Positions 1 through 6,275 of a stretch of 9,381 nt of DNA are shown here, in pieces. The notes under the pieces were generated by a model that made no database searches, had not been told where the DNA came from, and worked only from the letters and a program-made list of their open reading frames with translations. Numbering within the stretch: the first letter of the stretch is position 1; each line of letters begins with the position of its first letter. Position numbers and translations under genes: made by a program. The stretch is from Zoogloeaceae bacterium (GTDB taxonomy: Bacteria; Pseudomonadota; Gammaproteobacteria; Burkholderiales; Rhodocyclaceae): the NCBI GenBank assembly GCA_031267345.1, contig JAIRZG010000142.1:1-9381 (forward strand). Direction: 5' to 3'.

Positions 1-110
1 AGCGCTCAAGGGCTTGACTCCTTACGAATTTATCTGCAAGGCATGGACAAATGAGCAGGAACGGTTTAAAATCGATCCAACCTAGCACATCGTGGGACTA
101 AACATCTAAC
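1..110 (+). mobile_element. Right end of an IS481-like insertion sequence
   Basis: The transposase tail at 2-109 shows that the 3' part of an IS481-like element lies here and the rest is outside the window. The element end is placed at or just after base 110. This is inferred because IS481 ends commonly sit within a few bases of the transposase stop and often contain TGTTAG/CTAACA-like termini; here the sequence reads ATCTAAC at 104-110. The neighbouring hydrolase gene's stop (106-108, minus strand) falls inside this tail. Without the other end the inverted repeat and target duplication cannot be confirmed. Confidence 0.5.
2..85 (+). CDS. IS481-family transposase, C-terminal fragment (cut by window edge, early TAG)
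   Basis: The frame starting at base 2 gives 27 residues and a TAG at 83-85. It carries LKGLTPYEFICKAWT and an ERFKIDP stretch. From knowledge of the family, this is the usual C-terminal tail of IS481-type DDE transposases (LTPYE-ICK-W, then a short DP-HQ-PGLN end). The catalytic domain lies beyond the left edge. The frame stays open after the TAG for seven more codons (HIVGLNI) to a TAA at 107-109, and these resemble the family's normal last residues. The TAG therefore looks like a nonsense mutation, perhaps from CAG, removing about eight residues. Whether the truncated enzyme works is unknown. The protein would cut and join the ends of its own element; the identity is secure at family level only. 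Confidence 0.8.
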   Translation, partial: ALKGLTPYEFICKAWTNEQERFKIDPT

Positions 111-738
111 CCCCTCCGACGAACGGATTCCACTGACGTTCGTCGCCCAGCGTCGACATGGGGCCGTGACCGGGAATGAAACGGACATTGTCGCCCAGAG
201 GGAAAAGCTTTTGCCGGATGGAGGCGATGAGATCGGCGTGATTGCCCTGAGGAAAATCAGTGCGGCCAATGGAACCTTGAAACAGCACATCGCCCACCAA
301 CAGCAGGGCGTCGGGACGATGGTAAAAAACGACATGGCCGGGCGTATGACCGGGGCAATGCAGCGTTTCCAGCGTTTCCTCGCCAAAGGAAAGCGTATCT
401 CCCTCCCGCAGCCAGCGATCCGGCGTAAAACTTTGTCCGTTCACGCCGTAGGCGCGACCGGTCTCAGGAATTCCATCAATCCAGAAACGATCCGCCACAT
501 GCGGGCCAACGATGGGGATCGCGCAGTGCTGCGCCAATTCCGCCGCGCCGCCCGCATGATCAAAATGTCCGTGCGTGATCAGGATGGTGGCGGGGACAAG
601 CCGTTCTTCCGCCAGCGCCGCCAGAATGCGCCCGACATCGCCGCCCGGATCCAGCACGGCGGTCTGACGGGTCTTTTCGCACCACAGGAGGGTGCAATTC
701 TGTTCAAGGGGCGTGACGGGCACAATTCTGTAGCGCAT
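106..738 (-). CDS. YcbL/glyoxalase II-like metallo-beta-lactamase-fold hydrolase
   Basis: The 210-residue cytosolic protein has all the zinc ligands of the metallo-beta-lactamase fold: THGHFDH at 55-61 (H56, H58, D60, H61), H131 in CPGHTPGH, D150 in the GDVLF block, and H191 in PGHGP. The GSIGRTDFPQG segment at 155-165 and the length near 210 are typical of the YcbL group of short glyoxalase II-like proteins, which lack the C-terminal glutathione-binding helices of full GloB. Its probable activity is thioester hydrolysis, perhaps of S-lactoylglutathione; the true substrate is not readable. The ATG at 738 has a GAGG about 10 bases upstream, and a good sigma70-like promoter lies at 781-808, so the gene is probably transcribed alone. 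The protein ends NPFVGGG, close to the usual NPF-type end. Its stop codon overlaps the tail of the adjacent transposase frame, so an insertion may have supplied the stop. Confidence 0.9.
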   Translation of the reverse strand: MRYRIVPVTPLEQNCTLLWCEKTRQTAVLDPGGDVGRILAALAEERLVPATILITHGHFDHAGGAAELAQHCAIPIVGPHVADRFWIDGIPETGRAYGVNGQSFTPDRWLREGDTLSFGEETLETLHCPGHTPGHVVFYHRPDALLLVGDVLFQGSIGRTDFPQGNHADLIASIRQKLFPLGDNVRFIPGHGPMSTLGDERQWNPFVGGG

Positions 739-780
739 GACAAGAACCTCGCGGGCAAACGTTTTTCCGTAAAGGCTGGC

Positions 781-808
781 ATTATGGCAAGGACAGCTTG
801 CTTTTCAA
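781..808 (-). promoter_or_regulatory. Sigma70-like promoter for the hydrolase gene
   Basis: On the minus strand TTGAAA (803-808) is followed after 16 bases by CATAAT (781-786), each five of six matches to TTGACA and TATAAT. The start point would fall near 774, giving a leader of about 35 bases before the ATG at 738. Position and quality are good, but this is prediction from sequence alone. Confidence 0.55.
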
Positions 809-926
809 ACCTTTTATCTTTAAAACCCCGACTGGCGCCGTATTTTTGAGCAACGGAGCAAACGAACGTCCGGGGCTTGGCGCGGCAACGCCGCAGGAGA
901 CAGGAACCCTGCCAAACCCGTCCTGA

Positions 927-950
927 GCGACAGGCATGAACGCTTGTCGC
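927..950. repeat. Hairpin just after the glycosyltransferase stop; resembles copy A hairpin 4
   Basis: Two 9-base arms (927-935 and 942-950) pair completely, with one G-U wobble, when read as plus-strand RNA; the minus-strand RNA has one A-C mismatch. The loop contains TGAA. The arms (GCGACAGGC / GCTTGTCGC) closely resemble the perfect hairpin at 7473-7494, which also has a TGAA loop. It starts 3 bases past the glycosyltransferase stop and could stabilise that transcript's 3' end, but there is no T-run, so a standard intrinsic terminator is not supported. The rest of the 739-953 gap shows only the promoter at 781-808. Confidence 0.5.
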
Positions 951-953
951 CAA

Positions 954-2087
954 TCAGTCGGCCTGCATCAGGGATTGATAGATTTCCAGGTGTCGTTCAA
1001 CCACATGACGAACGTCGAAGCGGCTTTCCGCCAGCGCGCGCCCTGCCCTGCCCATGTCCCGCAAGCGCTGCCGATCCCGCAGTAAACGCTCGATCGCGTC
1101 GGCAAGCGCCCCGGCGTCGCGCGGCGGGACGAGCAGACCGGTTTCATCCGGAACGATGGCGTCGCGGCAACCGGGACATTCCGTCGTAACGATCGCCCGA
1201 CCGCAGGCCTGCGCCTCGATCAGGGTCTTGGGCAGGCCTTCCGGATAGAATGACGGCAATATGACCAGGGAAGATTGCGCAAACACTCGTGGCATATCGG
1301 CGCAATATCCCCAATGCTCTACCAAACCCTGCGCCACCCAGGCGGCAATGGCTTCCTCCGTTACCGTATCCGGATTTCCCGCGTCGGGCGCGCCAGCCAG
1401 GACGAAACGCGCCATGACGCCACGCGCGCGCAGTTGCCGCGCGGCATCGACAAACTCCGGCACGCCTTTCGATTTCAAAAGGCGGGCAGGCAAAAGCACG
1501 ATCGGCGCGTCATCGTCCGGCAGAGGGGTAAACGCGTAATCCGTCAGTTCCACGCCGGAACCGTGAATCAGGCAAATCTGTTCCGGCCTTAAAGAAGCCA
1601 AACGCGAAATAATTTCGGAATCGCTCGGATTTTGGAAAATCACGCGCAATCCGGGATGCGCCAGGGCCGCGCGATAGAGCGGTTTGATGAGAAAACGCAA
1701 AAGATTTTCCTTGAAACCGTTTCGGGAAAATACGATTCCCAATCCCGACACGGCCACAACCACTGCGGGAACACGCGTCAGACGCGCGGCGACGCCGCCG
1801 TAGATTACGGGCTTTATCGTAACCAGATGCAACAGGTCTGGCTTCGTTTCGCGGAAAATCCGGAGCAGTTCCATGAAGGACAATATTTCCAGAAACGGGT
1901 TGCTTCCGCTTCTCGTCAGGAGCAAAGGATGATGGGTAAATCCATACGCGCGCACCGTCTTCGTTTTATCGCTCTCCGGCGTCGCCACATGTACGTCAAA
2001 TCCTGCCGTTCGCGCCGCCAGCGCGATTTGCAGACGGTGAGAAAGAAAATATCCGGAATCGTTAAGAACGAACAGGAGACCTGGCAT
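954..2087 (-). CDS. GT4 family (CapM-like) glycosyltransferase
   Basis: The 377-residue GT-B fold enzyme is predicted to move a sugar from a nucleotide-sugar donor to a lipid-linked or saccharide acceptor in surface-polysaccharide synthesis, at the cytoplasmic face of the inner membrane. The N-terminal acceptor domain opens with VLNDSGYFLSHR (7-18), followed by LVTIKPVIYGG (88-98) and VSGLG (113-117). The donor domain has the phosphate-binding pair R202/K207 in ARLLKSKGV and the EX7E motif E283/E291 in EGLPKTLIEAQACG, then CPGCRDAI and DETGLLVPP. This pattern fits the CapM/TuaA/PglA-like branch. The ATG at 2087 is chosen because homology begins exactly there and an AGGA lies 9 bases upstream; the open frame extends up to 2540, but that part is antisense or out of frame with the ligase gene. 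It overlaps the ligase gene's end by 26 bases, so the two are co-transcribed. Sugar and linkage cannot be predicted. Confidence 0.9.
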   Translation of the reverse strand: MPGLLFVLNDSGYFLSHRLQIALAARTAGFDVHVATPESDKTKTVRAYGFTHHPLLLTRSGSNPFLEILSFMELLRIFRETKPDLLHLVTIKPVIYGGVAARLTRVPAVVVAVSGLGIVFSRNGFKENLLRFLIKPLYRAALAHPGLRVIFQNPSDSEIISRLASLRPEQICLIHGSGVELTDYAFTPLPDDDAPIVLLPARLLKSKGVPEFVDAARQLRARGVMARFVLAGAPDAGNPDTVTEEAIAAWVAQGLVEHWGYCADMPRVFAQSSLVILPSFYPEGLPKTLIEAQACGRAIVTTECPGCRDAIVPDETGLLVPPRDAGALADAIERLLRDRQRLRDMGRAGRALAESRFDVRHVVERHLEIYQSLMQAD

Positions 2088-3426
2088 CAGGAAATTTCCT
2101 GGGATTTCCGGAGTTCGGGGCATATGGAACAAACGACGCGTGCAATGGCAATGCCAAACACGCGCCGAGCGCCAGCCAGAAAATCCGCTGATAGAAAATT
2201 TCATGGACAGCCCCGAAAACCGCAAAGACCCCCAACAACATGAAAACAGCGCGGTCAAACCGGGACGCGGCCTGTCTTGAACGCCAGGCGAATACACAGA
2301 GCCTGAAGAACGCCATGAATAAAATAAACGCGCCGACCAGGCCGAATTCGACCAATATCCAGACTGGCGTACTATGAATGACTGTAGGACGTCCGAACCA
2401 CAACATGCTTTTCTCGATGAACACGCCCAAACCCACGCCCAGAAAAGGAGAATCCAACCACATCTCCAGGCCATGCCGGATGGTTTCCCAACGCACGAGA
2501 TTACTTGACTCATGAGAAAACCCGCTTTGCAGCCGGGCAAGCCTGTTTACTGCATCCGCATTTTTTACCAGAGCCGCATTCCCCAAAACCCATGCGGCGA
2601 GCCAGGGTAAAACCCAAACCAGAATCATCCATATGAGCGCCGCCCACATGATGCTGGACAAGAGCATACGCCGATCGACAAGCCTTGCCGCCCAGACAAA
2701 AAGAAACAGAACGACGCCAGCGCCAATCCCCGCGCGGGAAGCGCTCAAAACCAGGCCGGTCAGAATCAGTCCATGAAAGAAAACGAGCAGCCTGTTCCTG
2801 TTCAACAACCTTGGCAAACGTCGCGCCTGTCTGGCCTGGTATTGGGAAAAAGCGATCAGCAGCACGGAACACGCCAGCATCTGGAAGGCGAAAGCGTTGC
2901 GGTTGCCCGCGTAGCCTTCAAAATTCCCTGGAATGAGGTTATCCGCCCAGCCTGCCAGCGCCAGACATCGTACCAAAACGCACGAAAGCACGACGATGCC
3001 GGCCATGACGACAAGGGTCTCGAAAAGGCGGCGCATTCCGCGCATACCCAGACAGGAAACTGTCAGCGGCCCGATGCAAAGATAGCCCAGAAGCACCAGC
3101 CAGCCGATCAGGCGACCGCCCAGCGCCCATGATGTCACGCCGATGGTTCGCGCGCCGTAAACGAAAGCGAAAAGCAACAAAACGCTGATGACGAGAAGCG
3201 TTTTGTTGAATTCCCGCCAGCGCCAGACGAGGGGAGCGCGCGCGCTGATACAGTGCGAAACCGTCGCCGCCAGCGCAAGCAAGGCAAAAGGATCGGCCAG
3301 GTTCAGATTCAGCGTTTCGCCGAACAGGACAACGTGGAACTGGAAAAAAACCAGGCCGGTCGCCACAATCGACAACATCCATGCGCCGATTTTTTCCACG
3401 GGCAAATGGTTATGATCGTATGTCAT
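2062..3426 (-). CDS. O-antigen ligase/polymerase family membrane protein (Wzy_C type)
   Basis: The 454-residue protein is strongly hydrophobic, with roughly ten to twelve predicted membrane segments and a long periplasmic loop between about residues 280 and 350. That loop bears RWETIRHGLEMWLDSPFLGVGLG (312-334) and H351 in IHSTPVWILVEFG, and an earlier segment has LSASRAG (227-233). This arrangement is the signature of the Wzy_C superfamily, which includes WaaL, Wzy and PglL-like enzymes. They transfer or polymerise undecaprenyl-linked glycans on the periplasmic side. Family members are hard to separate by sequence, so polymerase, lipid A-core ligase or protein O-glycosylase are all possible. 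The start ATG at 3426 overlaps the upstream stop as ATGA and has no clear Shine-Dalgarno, which suggests translational coupling. The last 15 residues are hydrophilic and overlap the start of the glycosyltransferase gene. Confidence 0.85.
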   Translation of the reverse strand: MTYDHNHLPVEKIGAWMLSIVATGLVFFQFHVVLFGETLNLNLADPFALLALAATVSHCISARAPLVWRWREFNKTLLVISVLLLFAFVYGARTIGVTSWALGGRLIGWLVLLGYLCIGPLTVSCLGMRGMRRLFETLVVMAGIVVLSCVLVRCLALAGWADNLIPGNFEGYAGNRNAFAFQMLACSVLLIAFSQYQARQARRLPRLLNRNRLLVFFHGLILTGLVLSASRAGIGAGVVLFLFVWAARLVDRRMLLSSIMWAALIWMILVWVLPWLAAWVLGNAALVKNADAVNRLARLQSGFSHESSNLVRWETIRHGLEMWLDSPFLGVGLGVFIEKSMLWFGRPTVIHSTPVWILVEFGLVGAFILFMAFFRLCVFAWRSRQAASRFDRAVFMLLGVFAVFGAVHEIFYQRIFWLALGACLALPLHASFVPYAPNSGNPRKFPDARSPVRS

Positions 3427-4373
3427 ACGAGCGGGGAGAAGGCGATCAACTTCAGTCGGTCCGCCGCCTCTTCCACACCGCGTCCCTTTCGGTCAAGCGC
3501 AAGGGAATAGAAGGCGAGAATGACCGCTGTCGAACACAATCCAATCAGGATGGATACCGCCATTGCCGATGAGGCGGGCACGCCAACTTGCCCGAAGGCA
3601 AAAACCGCCGTCAGCTCGCGCGCGCCCCAGCCGCCAATGGAGATCGGCATGCTTGCGGCAAAACTGGTGATCGCGGCGGCAGCCAGTAGATCCATAAATT
3701 CCACGTCGGGAGCCAGCGACTTGCCGGCAAGGACGAAAGCGCCCAACATCAATCCATAGGCCAGAAATGTAATGACAATGGTCTCCAGAAAGTTGCTCAT
3801 GCTCTTCCTTGAATACATTTGCGTAATCAGGCGTTTCTCGAATTTCGATCCTCCGGCCCAGAGGCTGACGGCCACCCCCAGAAAAGCCGTCGCAAAAAAC
3901 GGAACGAACGCGGTTTCGTCCAGAAAAACGGAAATACTTCCGTCATCCAGCAGCCGGGCCATGCCGAAGAGGCACAGTCCTCCTCCAACCAGCAGCATGA
4001 CTACGCGTTCGATGAGCGTCAGGGTCGTTACCGCTACGGACGACATCTCATGCCCACGTAATACCCAGTACCGTCCCACGACTTGTCCGATGAGAGAGAC
4101 CAGAAACAGGGACGCAAACTGGCCTTGCAGGTTCGCCTTGTAAACAAGGCCGAAAGGAAGCCGGACGCCGAAATACGCAAGAAGACGCCACAAGCGAAAA
4201 GAAACCACCTGCAAATTCAACCCGGAAGCGACCAGAACCCCGATGACCGCCCACGCAGGAAAGCGCCCGAAGTCCTGAAGCACTTTTTCGACGCCCGCGA
4301 TCCATAACCCGATCGTCAAAAACAGGAGCGAAATCGAGAGAAGCGCCAAGGTCCGTACTATTTTCTTTCTCAT
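3423..4373 (-). CDS. Flippase-like membrane protein (LPG_synthase_TM / YbhN / AglD family)
   Basis: The 316-residue integral membrane protein has about eight hydrophobic segments. Family hallmarks are GRYWVLRGHE (100-109), IERVVMLL (121-128) and SMPISIGGWGARE (241-253), the last being the conserved S-P-S-GG-G-RE block. The family was defined on the membrane half of lysylphosphatidylglycerol synthases and includes AglD and YbhN-like proteins; members have been proposed to flip or help handle polyprenyl-linked or other lipids. Lying directly before a Wzy/WaaL-type gene and a GT4 gene, it probably serves lipid-linked glycan synthesis; this role is inferred from context. No soluble MprF-like aminoacyl-transfer domain is present. 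The ATG at 4373 lacks a convincing Shine-Dalgarno but overlaps the stop of a 6-residue frame (ATG at 4390) that itself overlaps the 22-residue frame ending at 4387. It is the first gene of a three-gene operon. Confidence 0.88.
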   Translation of the reverse strand: MRKKIVRTLALLSISLLFLTIGLWIAGVEKVLQDFGRFPAWAVIGVLVASGLNLQVVSFRLWRLLAYFGVRLPFGLVYKANLQGQFASLFLVSLIGQVVGRYWVLRGHEMSSVAVTTLTLIERVVMLLVGGGLCLFGMARLLDDGSISVFLDETAFVPFFATAFLGVAVSLWAGGSKFEKRLITQMYSRKSMSNFLETIVITFLAYGLMLGAFVLAGKSLAPDVEFMDLLAAAAITSFAASMPISIGGWGARELTAVFAFGQVGVPASSAMAVSILIGLCSTAVILAFYSLALDRKGRGVEEAADRLKLIAFSPLV

Positions 4374-4386
4374 TTCTGGATAGCGG

Positions 4387-4455
4387 TCATGTAAATTCCC
4401 TGATTTTTACAGAAAGCGCGGGATTTTCAGTAACAATGAACTCTTTCTTTTCCAT
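4387..4455 (-). CDS. Possible 22-residue leader peptide before the glycan operon
   Basis: An ATG at 4455 opens a frame for MEKKEFIVTENPALSVKIREFT, ending with TGA at 4387-4389. A GGAA sits 3 bases before the ATG. The TGA overlaps, as ATGA, the ATG of a 6-residue frame (MTAIQK, 4390 to 4370) whose own TGA overlaps the flippase ATG in the same way. The frame is also open upstream to 4755, so it could instead be the 3' remnant of a longer lost gene. No family is recognised. The chain of overlaps may be chance, and expression is not shown. Confidence 0.25.
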   Translation of the reverse strand: MEKKEFIVTENPALSVKIREFT

Positions 4456-4468
4456 CGCTTCCAGACGG

Positions 4469-4496
4469 ATTATGAAATACCGTAACTCGATGCCGA
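4469..4496 (-). promoter_or_regulatory. Weak candidate promoter for the glycan operon
   Basis: On the minus strand TCGGCA (4491-4496, four of six matches to TTGACA) is followed after 16 bases by CATAAT (4469-4474, five of six to TATAAT). Transcription would start near 4462, about 90 bases before the flippase ATG and only some 7 bases before the ATG of the 22-residue frame. It is the best sigma70-like pair found in the gap, but the -35 is poor. Confidence 0.3.
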
Positions 4497-4582
4497 CGAA
4501 CTCACCCAACGGCGTCGCCGCCTTCGCTGCGCTGAACCTGACCGATAGATACGAGATCAAGTGAACCTCATCCCCACTCGAA

Positions 4583-4633
4583 CCCCATTCCCACCCTTGC
4601 CGCCCGCGCCGCCAGGAAGGGGTGGGGATGGGG
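4583..4633. repeat. Large GC-rich palindrome (MITE/REP-like)
   Basis: The left arm (4583-4598, CCCCATTCCCACCCTT) and right arm (4617-4633, AAGGGGTGGGGATGGGG) are near-perfect inverse complements, with one substitution and one extra base, enclosing an 18-base GC-rich loop. This style of C-rich/G-rich dyad resembles dispersed intergenic repeats common in betaproteobacteria and gammaproteobacteria; that comparison is from memory. No T-run follows on either strand, so it is not a typical terminator. It lies between the unidentified open fragment at 4637-4819 and the leader of the glycan operon and may separate the der and glycan transcripts. Confidence 0.6.
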
Positions 4634-4636
4634 TGT

Positions 4637-4819
4637 TTACAAGACTGGCGCATATCTGATCGGACCGACCGCGCGCGGGAATTCTGGCGGTTCATTGCGC
4701 AAATCCGCCGCCGCGCTGCCTTCCGTGGAAATTTCATCGTCAATATGCGCGACAAGACGATCGCTCGAACTGCCGACGAACAACACCTGACATTCCACCA
4801 GAGAAGACTCAGCAGGAAA
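4637..4819 (-). pseudogene. Unidentified 60-codon open fragment, possible gene remnant
   Basis: The minus-strand frame between stops at 4820-4822 and 4637-4639 encodes 60 residues. These include VLFVGSSSDRLVAHIDDEIS and an FPRAVGPIRYAPVL end. Composition looks protein-like, but there is no convincing start codon with a ribosome site and no recognised family. It sits exactly between copy B (4811-4896) and the palindrome at 4583-4633, so it could be the tail of a gene cut by repeat insertion. It could equally be a chance open frame in GC-rich DNA. It is listed because no other feature explains this stretch. Confidence 0.22.
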
Positions 4820-4896
4820 TTAGCGATAGGCCTTCAGGCAGGGGTCGGCCCCACCTCATCAACGGGCGGGGTTCAACCGGAATTGGCTTTACGATG
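4811..4896 (-). repeat. Repeat copy B: shortened, inverted copy of the element at 7345-7507
   Basis: Read on the minus strand from 4896, this segment matches copy A: a CATCGTAAA start, GGTTGA-ACCCCGCCC, then CCGACCCCTGCCTGAAGGC, then the final CGCTAATTTC-TGCT. It contains one GCCTGAAGGC where copy A has two, 75 bases apart, and all sequence between the two is missing. The last 24 bases around this junction differ from copy A at one position (A for G). It starts 40 bases after the der stop. As in copy A, its first bases can be read as HRKANSG-stop, which may be a residue of coding sequence carried by the element. Confidence 0.65.
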
Positions 4897-4936
4897 CGCA
4901 AAAGCGAACAGGATATTTCCTTGGGCGCGTGGGATT

Positions 4937-6271
4937 TCAGGGCCTTCCGGCAGCTTTGTCCGCATAGGGATTGTGGCTGCTGTTGAACTGAATCCGCAGT
5001 GGCGTGCCTTGCAGTTTGAAAACTTCGCGGAAGGTATTTTCCAGATAGCGGCGGTAGCTTTCCGGCACGTGTTCCAGGGCGTTGCCGTGGATGACGATGA
5101 TCGGGGGATTCATGCCGCCCTGATGGGCGTAGCGCATTTTCGGGCGAAACGCGCCGTGGCGGGGCGGGGATTGGCGGGCGACGGCATCCGCCAGTACGCG
5201 GGTGAGCTTGGGCGTGGCGAGTTTGGCGGTGGCGGCGGCGTAGGCTTTATCGACAGAAACCAGCAGTTTGTCGACGCCGGTGTTTTCTTTTGCCGAAATA
5301 AAATGCGCGCGGGCGAATTCGAGAAATTTGAGTTTTCTTTCCATCGCCACGCGGATTTGCGTTTTGGCGTACTGCTCGAGGCCATCCCATTTATTGATGG
5401 CAATCGCCAGGGCGCGACCGGATTCCAGCACAAAATCCGCAATATGCGCGTCCTGATCGGAAATGTCCTGACGGGCGTCGAGCATCAGAATCACCACATT
5501 CGCGCCTTCAATGGATTGCAGGGTTTTGATGACGGAGAATTTTTCAATGCTCTCGAACACCTTGCCCTTTTTTCTCAGTCCGGCGGTGTCAATCAGGCTG
5601 TACTCCCGACCGTTGCGCTCAAAATCCACGGCGATGGCGTCGCGCGTGGTGCCGGGATGATCAAAGGCAATCACCCGTTCTTCGCCCAGAAGGGTGTTGA
5701 TCAACGTGGACTTGCCGACATTGGGGCGTCCGGCGATGGCGATTTTCAGGTGCGTCGAAGGCGGTTCTTCTTCGGTTTCAGCAAATTCCGCCAGGGCGCG
5801 ATCCAGCAGCGTGCGCACCCCTTCGCCGTGCGCGGCGGAGATCGGCCAGGGTTCGCCCAGACCGAGTTCGTAAAATCCGGCGGCGACCATGCTCGCGTTC
5901 ATGCCTTCGGTTTTATTGACGGCGACAAAGCTCGGACGCCCCAGACGACGCAGCTTGTTGGCGATTTCCTTGTCCTGCGGCGTGAGGCCGCCGCGACCAT
6001 CGACCATGAACAGCACGGCGTCGGCGGCGAAAATGGCTTCTTCCGTCTGCCGCGCCATTTCAAACAGGATGCCCTCCTTGACCAAAGGTTCAAAACCGCC
6101 GGTATCGACCACCAGAAAAGGCTTGTCGCCCATGCGCCCATGCCCGTAGTGACGGTCGCGCGTCAAACCGGGAAAGTCGGCGACAATGGCGTCGCGGCTT
6201 TTGGTCAGGCGGTTGAACAGGGTGGATTTGCCGACATTGGGTCGACCAACCAAGGCGAGGGTGGGTTTCAT
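4937..6271 (-). CDS. der: Ribosome assembly GTPase Der (EngA)
   Basis: The 444-residue protein has two tandem GTPase domains and a C-terminal KH-like domain. Domain 1: G1 GRPNVGKST (9-17), DTGG (56-59), G4 NKTE (119-122), SAA (145-147). Domain 2: GRPNVGKST (181-189), DTAG (228-231), NKWD (293-296), SAK (326-328). The KH-like part ends near YRRYLENTFREVFKLQGTPLRIQF. Der is an essential GTPase that acts in maturation of the 50S subunit. G4 of domain 1 has E in place of the usual D; this is known in related bacteria and is not by itself a defect. E. coli Der is 490 residues with a longer basic tail; here the protein stops soon after NPYADK. The ATG at 6271 is chosen because MKPTLALVGRPNVGKST is the standard start; the open frame runs on upstream to 6352 inside thiL. 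It begins 4 bases after the thiL stop with only a weak GAAG, suggesting coupling. Placement after thiL is unusual, since der is often near hisS and bamB. Confidence 0.97.
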   Translation of the reverse strand: MKPTLALVGRPNVGKSTLFNRLTKSRDAIVADFPGLTRDRHYGHGRMGDKPFLVVDTGGFEPLVKEGILFEMARQTEEAIFAADAVLFMVDGRGGLTPQDKEIANKLRRLGRPSFVAVNKTEGMNASMVAAGFYELGLGEPWPISAAHGEGVRTLLDRALAEFAETEEEPPSTHLKIAIAGRPNVGKSTLINTLLGEERVIAFDHPGTTRDAIAVDFERNGREYSLIDTAGLRKKGKVFESIEKFSVIKTLQSIEGANVVILMLDARQDISDQDAHIADFVLESGRALAIAINKWDGLEQYAKTQIRVAMERKLKFLEFARAHFISAKENTGVDKLLVSVDKAYAAATAKLATPKLTRVLADAVARQSPPRHGAFRPKMRYAHQGGMNPPIIVIHGNALEHVPESYRRYLENTFREVFKLQGTPLRIQFNSSHNPYADKAAGRP

Positions 6272-6275
6272 ATCT

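Noticed and set aside
166..849. A 227-codon plus-strand open frame
   Set aside because: Antisense to the metallo-beta-lactamase-fold gene, which has every zinc ligand; no recognisable domain.
2088..2540. N-terminal extension of the glycosyltransferase frame
   Set aside because: The first 151 residues are tryptophan-, cysteine- and serine-rich out-of-frame translation of the ligase gene; homology starts exactly at the ATG at 2087.
5912..5920. Defective GTPase domain 1 in Der because G4 reads NKTE
   Set aside because: An acidic residue is kept, and E in this place is seen in related Der proteins; all other motifs are intact.
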